From NCBI GenBank assembly GCA_965214625.1, contig OZ243962.1, forward strand, positions 2,108,001-2,172,000: 64,000 nt of DNA. Direction: 5' to 3'. How positions within the stretch are numbered: position 1 is the stretch's first letter; each line of letters starts with the position of its first letter. Positions 56,213 to 64,000 of the stretch are shown here, in pieces. Source of the stretch: G965214625 sp965214625. Lineage in GTDB: Bacteria > Pseudomonadota > Gammaproteobacteria > Arenicellales > Poriferihabitantaceae. Below the pieces are notes generated by a model that was not told where the DNA came from, made no database searches, and worked only from the letters and a program-made list of their open reading frames with translations. The translations under genes and the position numbers were made by a program.

Positions 56213-57123
56213 TGGCAAGGAAGCGGTTTCGGCATCAGGGGTTGCCGGTGAATGGGTTGATGCTGTTGGATAAGCCGGAAGGTATTTCGTCCAATGAAGC
56301 CCTGCAGCGGGTCAAGCGACTGCTGAATGCCAGGAAAGGCGGTCATACCGGTAGCCTTGATCCCATGGCGACCGGCCTGCTCCCGCTTTGCTTCGGAGAG
56401 TCCACTAAAATCTCCTCGCTTTTGCTGGATTCCGACAAGCAGTATGAGATGACGGTAAAATTAGGTGTCGCAACTGAAACCGGGGACAGGGAAGGCGCCG
56501 TCATTCAGCAACGCGATGTCAACATCACACAATCTCAGCTTGAGGAGGTACTGGACCGGTTCCGGGGAGAGGGCCAACAAATCCCTCCGATGTATTCTGC
56601 CTTGAAACTGAATGGTCAGCCGTTGTACAAACTGGCACGCAAGGGGATTGAGGTAGAACGCAAACCAAGGAAAGTCACCGTTTATTCGTTGATACTGACG
56701 CATTGGCAACAGGATGTTCTCAAGCTGACGGTGACCTGTTCCCGAGGATTTTATGTGCGGACGCTTGCCGTTGACATCGGAGACCTGCTGGGTTGCGGCG
56801 GACATGTGATCCAGCTGAGAAGGACCGGGGTGGGAAATTTGCATCTGGATCAGTCGGTGTCCTTGCCCCAGCTTGAGAAGATGGCATTGGCTGATGAGCG
56901 AGAGAAATTACTCCTGCCGACAGATACAGCGCTGTCCCATCTGCCAGAGGTTCATTTGCCGGCCAACATTGCCGTTTACCTCTGTAAGGGGCAATCCGTA
57001 CGTGCACGCCATGCTGCCGACACGGGATTGGTCAGGCTGTACTCCGATAATGAACAGTTTTTGGGTATCGGTGAAATTACTGAGCAGGGAAAGATTGCAC
57101 CGAAGCGGTTGTTTCACTGCTAA
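56212..57123 (+). CDS. truB: tRNA pseudouridine(55) synthase
   Basis: 303 residues. The catalytic Asp lies in GHTGSLDPMATGLLPL. KPEGISSNEALQRVK, the YSALKLNGQPLYKLARKG segment, and SRGFYVRTLAVDIG complete the signature. It makes Psi55 in the T-loop of all tRNAs. In most gammaproteobacteria rpsO and pnp come next; here neither follows within the window. Confidence 0.97.
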   Translation: MARKRFRHQGLPVNGLMLLDKPEGISSNEALQRVKRLLNARKGGHTGSLDPMATGLLPLCFGESTKISSLLLDSDKQYEMTVKLGVATETGDREGAVIQQRDVNITQSQLEEVLDRFRGEGQQIPPMYSALKLNGQPLYKLARKGIEVERKPRKVTVYSLILTHWQQDVLKLTVTCSRGFYVRTLAVDIGDLLGCGGHVIQLRRTGVGNLHLDQSVSLPQLEKMALADEREKLLLPTDTALSHLPEVHLPANIAVYLCKGQSVRARHAADTGLVRLYSDNEQFLGIGEITEQGKIAPKRLFHC

Positions 57124-57356
57124 TGCCTGTCAGTCGTCCCTGAATCCGGTCATCTGTCACCAGTGCCTTCGACGGTGTGTCTGCCATTGAAGTTGGAACA
57201 CGATTCCTGATCCGTGCAATGAATGAATAATGGTTGTCCGTGCGGTTTCATGTTTTGTCCAATTGTAGAACCCGGATGTCTTGCTGCTTTTCGAGCCGAT
57301 AGGTGGCTTCACGTGGGTGGCTACACGAGTGTGTTTGTTGGGATTCGCAAGGGAGA

Positions 57357-57432
<76 letters not shown>

Positions 57433-57480
57433 TCTGAAGAAAGGCAGATATTAATTGTATGACGTTTTGGGGTCAAGGGG

Positions 57481-57522
57481 TTTCTTTGTACATGTTTCTT
57501 TGTACATGTTTCTTTACACATC
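57481..57522. repeat. Tandem 14-bp repeat
   Basis: TTTCTTTGTACATG occurs twice in a row (57481-57494, 57495-57508), then a diverged third copy TTTCTTTACACATC (57509-57522). It lies just upstream of the tRNA-Asn gene on its strand, in an AT-rich spacer. Confidence 0.85.
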
Positions 57523-57710
57523 CCGATTATTTTAAGCTGCTTCATCGGCGTCTCCTCTCAATTCAACATTTCTGATTCAAATGCCTGTCTTCAGGCACCT
57601 GCATCATTAGCATGACGGACAAGAAAGGAGGTGTCCATTCCATTTTACCCTTGATTATGTAATTATTTTAAGGCTTATTTTCATAAAGTAAGGATTATAG
57701 GAGTTATACA

Positions 57711-57944
57711 ATGATTGAATCCACAGTCACATCAAAAGGGCAAACAACATTGCCTAAACCGGTTCGCGAGGCACTTGGCGGTGCGCCCGGAGACCGCGTG
57801 CGCTATGTTATCTTCGACAATGAGGTACATATAATACCGACTCGTCCCCTTTCCAGTTTGTTCGGAGCACTCGAATATGAAGGACCTGCGGTGACACTTC
57901 AGGATATGGAACGCGCAGTTGCCGATGGAGCAAATGACGCGTGA
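57711..57944 (+). CDS. AbrB/MazE-type antitoxin
   Basis: 77 residues. The DNA-binding part MIESTVTSKGQTTLPKPVREALG is of the SpoVT/AbrB kind and GDRVRYVIFDNEVHIIPTRP continues the fold. TAGGAGTTATACA precedes the ATG, a good ribosome binding site. It overlaps the toxin frame by four bases. Its toxin partner is frameshifted, so it may be an orphan. Confidence 0.88.
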   Translation: MIESTVTSKGQTTLPKPVREALGGAPGDRVRYVIFDNEVHIIPTRPLSSLFGALEYEGPAVTLQDMERAVADGANDA

Positions 57945-58343
57945 TTGCGCTTGATACGAATGTTCTGATCCGGTATCTGGTTAATGATGACTCACAGCAG
58001 GCAGAGGTCTCTCGTGTTCTATTGGCGGGACTTACATCTCATCAGCCTGGTTTTGTGTCGGGAGGTTGTCGTGGAATTTGTGCGGGTTCTCGACCGGGCT
58101 TACGGATTTTCCCGCGACCATATCGCAACGATACTTGAAGAACTCATTGCAACGGAAGAACTTCATTTCGAGGCAGCCGACGATGTTGTACGCGCTACTC
58201 ATGCTTACCGTCGCGGTGGAGCAGGGTTTTCTGACCAGATGATATGGGCCGCAGCCAAGCGGGTAGGGGCTAACACACTCTATACTTTTGATCGACAGGC
58301 AGCCCGGCTTCCTGGCGCAACTTTGCTGGAGCCGTCTGTATAA
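57941..58343 (+). pseudogene. PIN-domain toxin broken by a frameshift
   Basis: The start GTG reads MIALDTNVLIRYLVNDDSQQ, then up to SHQPGF. From about 58048 the homologous frame continues as REVVVEFVRVLDRAYGFSRDHIA, EELHFEAADDVVRATHAYRR, and FSDQMIWAAAKRVGANTLYTFDRQA, in the next frame (+1). All PIN acidic residues are therefore present but in two frames. One inserted or two lost bases near GTGTCGGGAGG explain it. There is no homopolymer run here, so slippage is unlikely to rescue it. Confidence 0.82.
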
Positions 58344-58630
58344 CCCGGATTTTGTATTACGGACTCCGACCTAACCGGGAACTACATATTCAAAGTTCTC
58401 GCCATGAGTCAGTTTGCAGACTTGGATGTTACCGACGCAAACTATGGCAGAGGCGGAAAACGCAAGCAATTGATTTGGTCGCACGTGTAAAGAAGCCCCT
58501 GTCGGCGCAATTTGGTGATGTCCCCTTTATCTCTGAGCGAGGGCGGGCTGTGCAAAACAGGACAAAAGGATGCTTTGTTGAACGAGGCCACTGAATTATC
58601 ATAGGGTGTCAGTCTCCCGAGAGTGTCTCA
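58344..58630. other. Spacer after the broken PIN toxin, no gene seen
   Basis: 287 bases with a frame of 80 codons that shows no homology I recognise. No terminator found. Confidence 0.35.
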
Positions 58631-59236
58631 ATGCAAAACAGTCAACCTCCCTGCTGGATTGATTCGATCAGCCCCGAAGATGCCGACCCTGAGTTGCAAT
58701 CGATGTATCGACAGGTGGGCACCATTCACAACAAAATCCATAACCTCTATCGTGCGTTTTCGTTACAACCCAAACCACTGATTGCAGCGGATCAGCATTA
58801 CCGGGATATTCTGCACAATCAACAAAATCATTCTGAGCCGTGGTTTCTTGAATTATTGGCGACGCAGGTGGCGATCATCGCCGATTGTCATTATGCCGCT
58901 GCCAATCATGGCGCGAACTTCAAAGCGCTGTTAGGCGACGAGGAACGGGGAGAAAAAATGATCCGGGCAGTTCAAGAAGACGATTTTATCGATAATCCGC
59001 TGTTTACTTCCAAGCAGGCGGCTCTTTTGGTGTATGGTGCAAAACTGTCACGCTCCCCGGACAGGATGAGCAACGATGACATCAAGGCGTTGCGGGCTGT
59101 CGGTGTTACGGACACCGAAATTCTCGAAGCCGTGCAATCCACGGCATGTTTTGCCTACTGGGTGCGGTTCATCAATGCCCTGGGCATCAATCTGGGGAAC
59201 GAGTCAGTGGGCCTTTATGGGGTAGCCAAGGGATGA
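58631..59236 (+). CDS. Carboxymuconolactone decarboxylase/AhpD-like (peroxidase-related) protein
   Basis: 201 residues. The fold is suggested by PLIAADQHYRDILH, WFLELLATQVAIIADCHYAAANHGANFKALLGD and SKQAALLVYGAKLSRSPDRMS, which match the peroxidase-related AhpD-like group. In AhpD the active site is CxxC before a His; here the motif is DCHYAAANHG with a single Cys, so the usual disulfide-based peroxidase chemistry is probably lost or changed. The start has a weak ribosome binding site. It is convergent with the transporter genes and may be unrelated to them. Confidence 0.75.
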   Translation: MQNSQPPCWIDSISPEDADPELQSMYRQVGTIHNKIHNLYRAFSLQPKPLIAADQHYRDILHNQQNHSEPWFLELLATQVAIIADCHYAAANHGANFKALLGDEERGEKMIRAVQEDDFIDNPLFTSKQAALLVYGAKLSRSPDRMSNDDIKALRAVGVTDTEILEAVQSTACFAYWVRFINALGINLGNESVGLYGVAKG

Positions 59237-59347
59237 CGGGCCGTTTGCAAAACGGTGCTGTACTATGTTTGATGCACCACGGGCAAGCCGCATCAGGGAA
59301 AAGGGGGCAGCAGGGTACCACGGTCATGCCATCGGTAAGAGGGTCGG

Positions 59348-61006
59348 TCAGTTTCCGGCCGCTTTCATACGGTTCTCGGCAAGTCGTTTCTTCATGATGT
59401 GGTCCATCCAGTCCGGATTCATCTCCGGTACGGAAGACAGTAAAAGTTCGGTATACGCATGGTAAGGGGGCTCGAAAATCTCGGATTTGGATCCTTGTTC
59501 GACAATCCGTCCCTGTAGCATGACGATAACCCGATCGGCAATCGCTCGAACAGTGGCCAGGTCATGGGTAATAAACATGTAGGCCAGTCGGAGTTCCTGC
59601 TGCAGGCGATCCAGCAGCCGTAAAATACCTTCGGCGACAAGTTGGTCTAGTGCCGAAGTGATTTCATCGCAGATGATAAATGCGGGATCGGCTGCCAGTG
59701 CCCGTGCAATGCAGATTCTCTGTTTCTGCCCACCGGACAGTTCATCCGGGTAGCGATCAAGAAACTGCTTCGGGTCCATCTCGATCATTTCCATCAATTC
59801 ATTAAGACGATGTTGTTTTTCTTCCCCTTCCAGGCCCAGATAAAAGGACAGGGGACGACCGACAATCTTGCGGATTTTATGTCGCGGATTGATCGCCGTA
59901 TCGGCCATTTGATAAATCATCTGGATTTGTTTCAACTGTGTTTCGGATCGCTCACGATAATCCGGTGGCAGGATGCTTCCATCGAACATCACAGTGCCCT
60001 GCTGAGGCGGCAAGAGCCCGGTGATCACTCGAGCGGCAGTGCTTTTCCCACTGCCGGATTCTCCAACGATCGCCATGGTTTCACCCCGGTGTATTTCAAA
60101 ATCAACCTCAGTCAGGACCGGTTCTGATGTTCCCGGATACGTGGCGGTGATGTTGCTGATACTGACCAGGGCGCCGGAACCAGTACTGGGAGGCGGCGCG
60201 CTTTTTCTGAATGCCCTGACCGCCCACAGTGACTTTGTATAGGTTTCTTTCGGGGTTGCAAGCATGGTACGGGTTTCGGCCTCTTCAATCATCTCGCCCT
60301 GCAGCAGCACCATGATCCGGTCCGCCATTTGTGCCACCACAGCAAGATCATGGGAAATGTAGATTGCGGCGGTATTGAAATGATCGACAATATCCCGAAT
60401 GGTTGCCAGCACCTCAATTTGGGTGGTGACATCCAAGGCCGTGGTCGGTTCATCGAAGATGACCAAATCCGGTCGACAGGACAATGCCATTGCCGTCATC
60501 GCGCGTTGCAGTTGGCCGCCAGATATCTGGTGCGGATAACGAAAACCAATGGTATCGGGATCCGGCATCTTGATTTTGCGGTACAGTTCGGCCGCATCGG
60601 CATACGCCTTTTCCCGACTACCCTTTCTGTGTTGCACGACGCACTCACTGAACTGATCAATGAGAGTGTGAGCGGGATTGAATGAGGCGGCCGCACTTTG
60701 GGCGACGTAAGCGATACGGGATCCCCGCAAGCGCCGCTTTTGCTCCTCCGTGGCCGTGGTCAGTTCGAGTCCGTCAAAATTGATACTGCTGACCGGTTTG
60801 ATTCGGCATCCGGACTTGCAATAGCCCATCGAAGCAATTCCAATGGTTGATTTTCCTGCACCAGACTCTCCGATCAACCCCAAGACTTCTCCCCGCTGCA
60901 ACGTCAGATCAACGCCCTTGACGATCTGATGCCAGCGCTCTTCACTGTAGCCCTCGACCTGAAGGTTGCGGATTTCCAACAGATGTTTTGCGGCATCAAT
61001 AGTCAT
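59348..61006 (-). CDS. Oligopeptide/dipeptide-type ABC transporter, double ATPase
   Basis: 552 residues from the ATG at 61006, which overlaps the upstream permease by eleven bases. Two ABC domains are fused: Walker A GESGAGKSTIG and GESGSGKSTAAR, signatures ISGGQLQRAMTAMAL and LSGGQKQRICIARAL, Walker B LVIFDEPTTALD and FIICDEITSALD. This is the arrangement of YejF/GsiA-type uptake systems. It completes a DppBC-type transporter; the periplasmic binding protein is not in the window. Confidence 0.93.
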   Translation of the reverse strand: MTIDAAKHLLEIRNLQVEGYSEERWHQIVKGVDLTLQRGEVLGLIGESGAGKSTIGIASMGYCKSGCRIKPVSSINFDGLELTTATEEQKRRLRGSRIAYVAQSAAASFNPAHTLIDQFSECVVQHRKGSREKAYADAAELYRKIKMPDPDTIGFRYPHQISGGQLQRAMTAMALSCRPDLVIFDEPTTALDVTTQIEVLATIRDIVDHFNTAAIYISHDLAVVAQMADRIMVLLQGEMIEEAETRTMLATPKETYTKSLWAVRAFRKSAPPPSTGSGALVSISNITATYPGTSEPVLTEVDFEIHRGETMAIVGESGSGKSTAARVITGLLPPQQGTVMFDGSILPPDYRERSETQLKQIQMIYQMADTAINPRHKIRKIVGRPLSFYLGLEGEEKQHRLNELMEMIEMDPKQFLDRYPDELSGGQKQRICIARALAADPAFIICDEITSALDQLVAEGILRLLDRLQQELRLAYMFITHDLATVRAIADRVIVMLQGRIVEQGSKSEIFEPPYHAYTELLLSSVPEMNPDWMDHIMKKRLAENRMKAAGN

Positions 61007-61868
61007 CTTTGAGTCCGCTTGTTTTTTGCAGGAACCAGTCAACGATGAAATTGACGCCGACAGTCAACAACGCAATGGCTGCGGCAGGTATCAGGGGCGT
61101 GTAGTCATCAAAAGTGATCAGGTCGGCGGTATCCCGTACCATGGAGCCCCAATCAGCAATGGGAGGCTGGATCCCCAGGCCCAAAAAACTCAAGGCGCTG
61201 ATGGTCAGAAATACGAAACAGAACCGCAAACCGAATTCTGCGGCCAAGGGGGCTGAAATATTGGGCAATATTTCCTGAATGGTAATCCACACCATCTTCT
61301 CGCCACGCAGTCTTGCCGCTTCAATGAAATCCATGACGACCACATTGAGGCTCACGGCCCTCGCGATTCGAAAAATTCGGGTCGCGTCCAACACGCCAAT
61401 AATAAGAATCAGATTGATCACCGATGTGCCAAACGCCGACAACAGCAACATCGCGAACACCAGTGCCGGGATGGCCATTAGAATATCGACGATACGACTC
61501 AATAACTGATCAATCCATGAACCCAGTACCGCCGCCAGAATGCCGCAAATTCCACCCAATAGAAACGCAAACAACGTGGTGATCAGTGCAATGCCGACGG
61601 TGTTGCGTGCACCAAATATGATCCGCGTCAACATATCGCGACCGAGATTGTCTGTTCCAAGAAGAAACTGTCCATCCCAGGACTGGTATTTCCTGCCGAC
61701 AATCTCGGATTCGCCGAAAGGGGCCAGCCATGGCGCGAAAAGCGCAACAACAATATAGGTGATGACGACCAGCAACCCGAACTTTGCGCTCAGTGGTGCC
61801 TTGGCCAGTTCCTTCGCCGCCCGAGATAATCGGATGACCGCCGCAGATTGTTTGGATGACAGATGCAA
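60996..61868 (-). CDS. Oligopeptide/dipeptide-type ABC permease (DppC-like)
   Basis: 290 residues assuming a TTG start at 61868; no ATG or GTG is available in frame before the first helix, so the start is uncertain (an ATT further upstream is possible). About six helices. The family motif FLLGTDNLGRDMLTRIIFGAR and the EAA loop DFIEAARLRGEKMVWITIQEILPN are clear. It pairs with the DppB-like permease just upstream, 11 bases away. Confidence 0.87.
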   Translation of the reverse strand: MHLSSKQSAAVIRLSRAAKELAKAPLSAKFGLLVVITYIVVALFAPWLAPFGESEIVGRKYQSWDGQFLLGTDNLGRDMLTRIIFGARNTVGIALITTLFAFLLGGICGILAAVLGSWIDQLLSRIVDILMAIPALVFAMLLLSAFGTSVINLILIIGVLDATRIFRIARAVSLNVVVMDFIEAARLRGEKMVWITIQEILPNISAPLAAEFGLRFCFVFLTISALSFLGLGIQPPIADWGSMVRDTADLITFDDYTPLIPAAAIALLTVGVNFIVDWFLQKTSGLKDDY

Positions 61869-61879
61869 GATAAACGCCG

Positions 61880-62818
61880 CTACTTCGGATGCAATAATCG
61901 TGGGTTCGTGACAATGGAGAGAATATCGGCAATCAGATTCAGGAATACATAGGTTGTCGCAAAAATCAGACTGCATGCCTGCACCACCGGCATATCCCGG
62001 CGTTGCACGGCATCGACCAATAATTGGCCCAGCCCGGGATAGACAAAAACCACTTCGACCACGATGACGCCAACGACAAGATAGGCCAGGTTCAGTACGA
62101 CCACATTGACAATCGGTGCCCAGGCATTGGGCAAGGCATGATGGGTGACCACCCGCATCCTCTTCATTCCTTTGAGGGTGGCCATCTCGATATAGGCATT
62201 CGACAGCAGGTTGATGATTGCCGCACGAGTCATGCGCATCATGTGTGCCATGGACACCAGGGTGAGTACAACGGCGGGCAACAATGTTTTCTCGAGTTGC
62301 TCGACAAAGGTTGTGTCTGCCCTGATATTGGACAGGCTGGGCAACCATTCCGCTTTCACCGAAACCAGCAGTATCAGGATATAAGCGACAAAAAATTCAG
62401 GGGTGGAAATGGAGGAAAGCGTTACGACATTGACACTGCGGTCGTAGTAGCTGTTTCGATAAAGCGCCGCGAGAATACCTAGGAACAATGCCAAAGGGAC
62501 CGCAATACAGGCGGCAAACGCAGCCAGAAAGATGGTGTTATAGAATCGAACACCAATCACTTCACTGATTTCCCGACCATTTCCAATAGACGTTCCAAAA
62601 TCACCCTGAATGATATTTCCGAGCCAATTGAGATAACGGGTTTGCGCGGGCAAGTCCAGGCCCAGCTGGGTGCGCAGCACCGCCAGTGTCTCCGGTGTTG
62701 CCGCTTGGCCCAAGATGGCTTCGGCCGCATCACCTGGCAGCATGGATACGCTCAAGAAAATGATGATTGAAACGATGAACAACGTCACCAGGCCCAAAAG
62801 AACCCGTTGTCCCAGCAT
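61880..62818 (-). CDS. Oligopeptide/dipeptide-type ABC permease (DppB-like)
   Basis: 312 residues from the ATG at 62818; a GTG at 62836 or TTG at 62875 would extend it, and the choice is open. About six helices; an N-terminal RVLLGLVTLFIVSIIIF helix, ATPETLAVLRTQLGLDLPAQTRY (periplasmic DppB signature), and the EAA loop YIEMATLKGMKRMRVVTHHALPNAW. It forms the channel with the DppC-like permease. Confidence 0.92.
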   Translation of the reverse strand: MLGQRVLLGLVTLFIVSIIIFLSVSMLPGDAAEAILGQAATPETLAVLRTQLGLDLPAQTRYLNWLGNIIQGDFGTSIGNGREISEVIGVRFYNTIFLAAFAACIAVPLALFLGILAALYRNSYYDRSVNVVTLSSISTPEFFVAYILILLVSVKAEWLPSLSNIRADTTFVEQLEKTLLPAVVLTLVSMAHMMRMTRAAIINLLSNAYIEMATLKGMKRMRVVTHHALPNAWAPIVNVVVLNLAYLVVGVIVVEVVFVYPGLGQLLVDAVQRRDMPVVQACSLIFATTYVFLNLIADILSIVTNPRLLHPK

Positions 62819-62908
62819 TTTCAGAATATAAGTCACGTTGGCAATATGGATCGGGCGGTGGTTCGACAAGCGCAACCGATTAGCGGCATACTATGATAAA
62901 TACGGAGA

Positions 62909-64000
62909 TCATCCAAGCAGTTCAGCGAGACGTTGGCGAATTCTTTCTTGCATATCATGTCCGCCTGCTTCAGCCCATGCTTCTGCATCGGACCGTTCAC
63001 AAAGGGTCGGATACCAGCTTTCTGTTAAATACCGGTTCCGGGTATGAGAATCCGTCAGGAAGTCATTGGTGGCTGCGGCTCGCTGAATCACTTCCACCGC
63101 CAGGGTTTCGGCATCCACCTTGATGCCATTGGCCATTTTCATGGTCCAGCCGATCATTTCATCGCACAGGGTGAGCAATTCAAGTGACCCGGTGCGACCC
63201 CCGGAGAGAAATCCCAGATTGTGGACGAACGGCGTTTTTGCCATGGCCGCAATCGCCAGGCTGGCCCCGGCCTCGGTGGCAGCCTGTGCATCAAACTGAT
63301 GGGAATCCGAACAGCCTGCGCCAATCCAGGATGGAATACCGACAGAGCGGAAATAATCACTCGCACCGAGACCTGAAACCATGTATTCAGGTGACCCGTA
63401 GGCAAGATTCGCCTGACGCAAATCCATGGGCAGAATGGCCGAACCGCTGAGTATCGGCGCGCCCGGCTCAGTCAACTGGTGGACCACAATGCCGGCGATG
63501 GCTTCCGCGGAAGACTGGGCAATGGCCCCTGCCAGGGAGATCGGACAGGACATCCCCGGGAAGGTGGCCGGATAACAGACGACGGGCACCCGCCAACGTG
63601 CACAATTGATCAACCGGGCACAGAGTTCTTCGGGGAGTCTCAGCGGGGAAACCGGGCCCATCAGTTCGATGGAAACCGGCTTGTCGGCAAGCCGGTTCCA
63701 GCCGCCGACCCTTTCTGCGATGACCGTCATCATTCGTTCCTGAATCGTCTCATCATGGGCCAACAATGCAGCGGGCTTGCTGCAGTGTTCGTACATTGCC
63801 TTGGTGGTTTCGACGACTTCGTCTTCGGGGGGAACCTCGCTTGGATATCCGAGCGAACAAACCATGTCGATGTTGGGTAACTGCTCGCACACCCTGGCTG
63901 TTTCACGAATGTCCGCAAGCAGGCAGGGACGCAACTCGCCACTTCGAAAATCCAGGATACGCACACAGTTGTGTCCCGGGCAGTAACTGGCTGTCTTGCT
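62909..64000 (-). CDS. MttB-family (trimethylamine/quaternary amine) methyltransferase, 5' end outside window
   Basis: At least 363 residues to the right window edge, where the frame is still open (it reads SYCPGHNCVRILDF before the first possible start). The protein matches COG5598: MVCSLGYPSEVPPEDEVVET, PVSIELMGPVSPLRLPEELC, FDAQAATEAGASLAIAAMAK and HNLGFLSGGRTGSLELLTLCDEMIG. There is no in-frame TAG, so it belongs to the non-pyrrolysine MttB superfamily, whose known members demethylate quaternary amines such as glycine betaine via a corrinoid protein. No corrinoid protein or activase is in view. It lies 90 bases from the permease genes and is transcribed toward them, so co-transcription is likely. 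Confidence 0.85.
   Translation of the reverse strand, partial: SKTASYCPGHNCVRILDFRSGELRPCLLADIRETARVCEQLPNIDMVCSLGYPSEVPPEDEVVETTKAMYEHCSKPAALLAHDETIQERMMTVIAERVGGWNRLADKPVSIELMGPVSPLRLPEELCARLINCARWRVPVVCYPATFPGMSCPISLAGAIAQSSAEAIAGIVVHQLTEPGAPILSGSAILPMDLRQANLAYGSPEYMVSGLGASDYFRSVGIPSWIGAGCSDSHQFDAQAATEAGASLAIAAMAKTPFVHNLGFLSGGRTGSLELLTLCDEMIGWTMKMANGIKVDAETLAVEVIQRAAATNDFLTDSHTRNRYLTESWYPTLCERSDAEAWAEAGGHDMQERIRQRLAELLG

Noticed and set aside
57481..57522. Direct repeats considered as CRISPR
   Set aside because: Units are contiguous with no spacers, only 14 bp and fewer than three copies.
62909..64000. Pyrrolysine-type MttB
   Set aside because: There is no in-frame TAG in the visible part, and the sequence at the expected site reads through as ordinary residues.

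Overview
The window is a stretch of chromosome from a gammaproteobacterium. The evidence is gene order: rhlB/trxA-rho-rpmE, hemC-hemD-hemX-hemY, mlaFEDCB-ibaG, xseB-ispA-dxs, rimP-nusA-infB-rbfA-truB and argS followed by a SPOR-domain gene are all classic gammaproteobacterial neighbourhoods. Base composition is moderate and coding is dense. No rRNA operon and no CRISPR array is present. I cannot name the species; nothing in the window is diagnostic at genus level.

Layout. 1-2.7 kb (minus): an ArsS-like radical SAM protein, endonuclease III and an RnfB-type ferredoxin. 2.9-3.5 kb: a truncated AAA-ATPase-like gene. 3.6-9.2 kb (plus): a spore-photoproduct-lyase-family radical SAM protein, NAD malic enzyme, argS and a SPOR protein. 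9.6-14.0 kb: the hemCDXY tetrapyrrole operon. 14.2-17.3 kb: a crotonase and an ADP-forming acyl-CoA synthetase. 17.3-20.6 kb: a 2Fe-2S flavin reductase (minus), mutM and an outer-membrane barrel protein. 20.9-27.5 kb: rhlB, trxA, rho, rpmE, prmB, hemL and a cold-shock gene. 28.4-36.1 kb: an alanine/cation symporter, a universal stress protein and topoisomerase IV parE on minus, then xseB-ispA-dxs on plus. 36.5-42.4 kb (minus): a moxR-DUF58-batA-batB-batD operon. 43.0-46.7 kb: the Mla phospholipid transport operon, ibaG and a CGFS monothiol glutaredoxin.

46.9-51 kb is the accessory part. An initiator tRNA-Met gene is followed by the 3' end of a decayed site-specific recombinase whose frame runs into the tRNA. 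Then come a VapBC pair, a ParD-like antitoxin with a frameshifted RelE/ParE toxin, a transposase fragment and two uncharacterised genes. An 11-bp copy of the tRNA 3' part reappears at 50909-50919, just before the rimP operon. Since metY normally sits directly upstream of rimP-nusA-infB in Escherichia coli, I read 47.07-50.9 kb as a decayed integrative element inserted between the tRNA and rimP.

51.1-57.1 kb is the translation operon rimP-nusA-infB-rbfA-truB, without rpsO after truB. tRNA-Asn (minus) and a second, frameshifted antitoxin/PIN-toxin pair follow. 58.6-64 kb holds an AhpD-like protein and, on minus, an MttB-family methyltransferase (cut by the window end) with two Opp/Dpp permeases and a double ATPase. 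The last set is plausibly an uptake and demethylation unit for a methylated amine or small peptide-like compound. The least explained elements are the frameshift at a six-T run in the ParE-like toxin, the recombinase/tRNA junction, the promoter-to-terminator stretch before rimP, the coupled unknown genes at 49.6-50.3 kb and the MttB/permease cluster.
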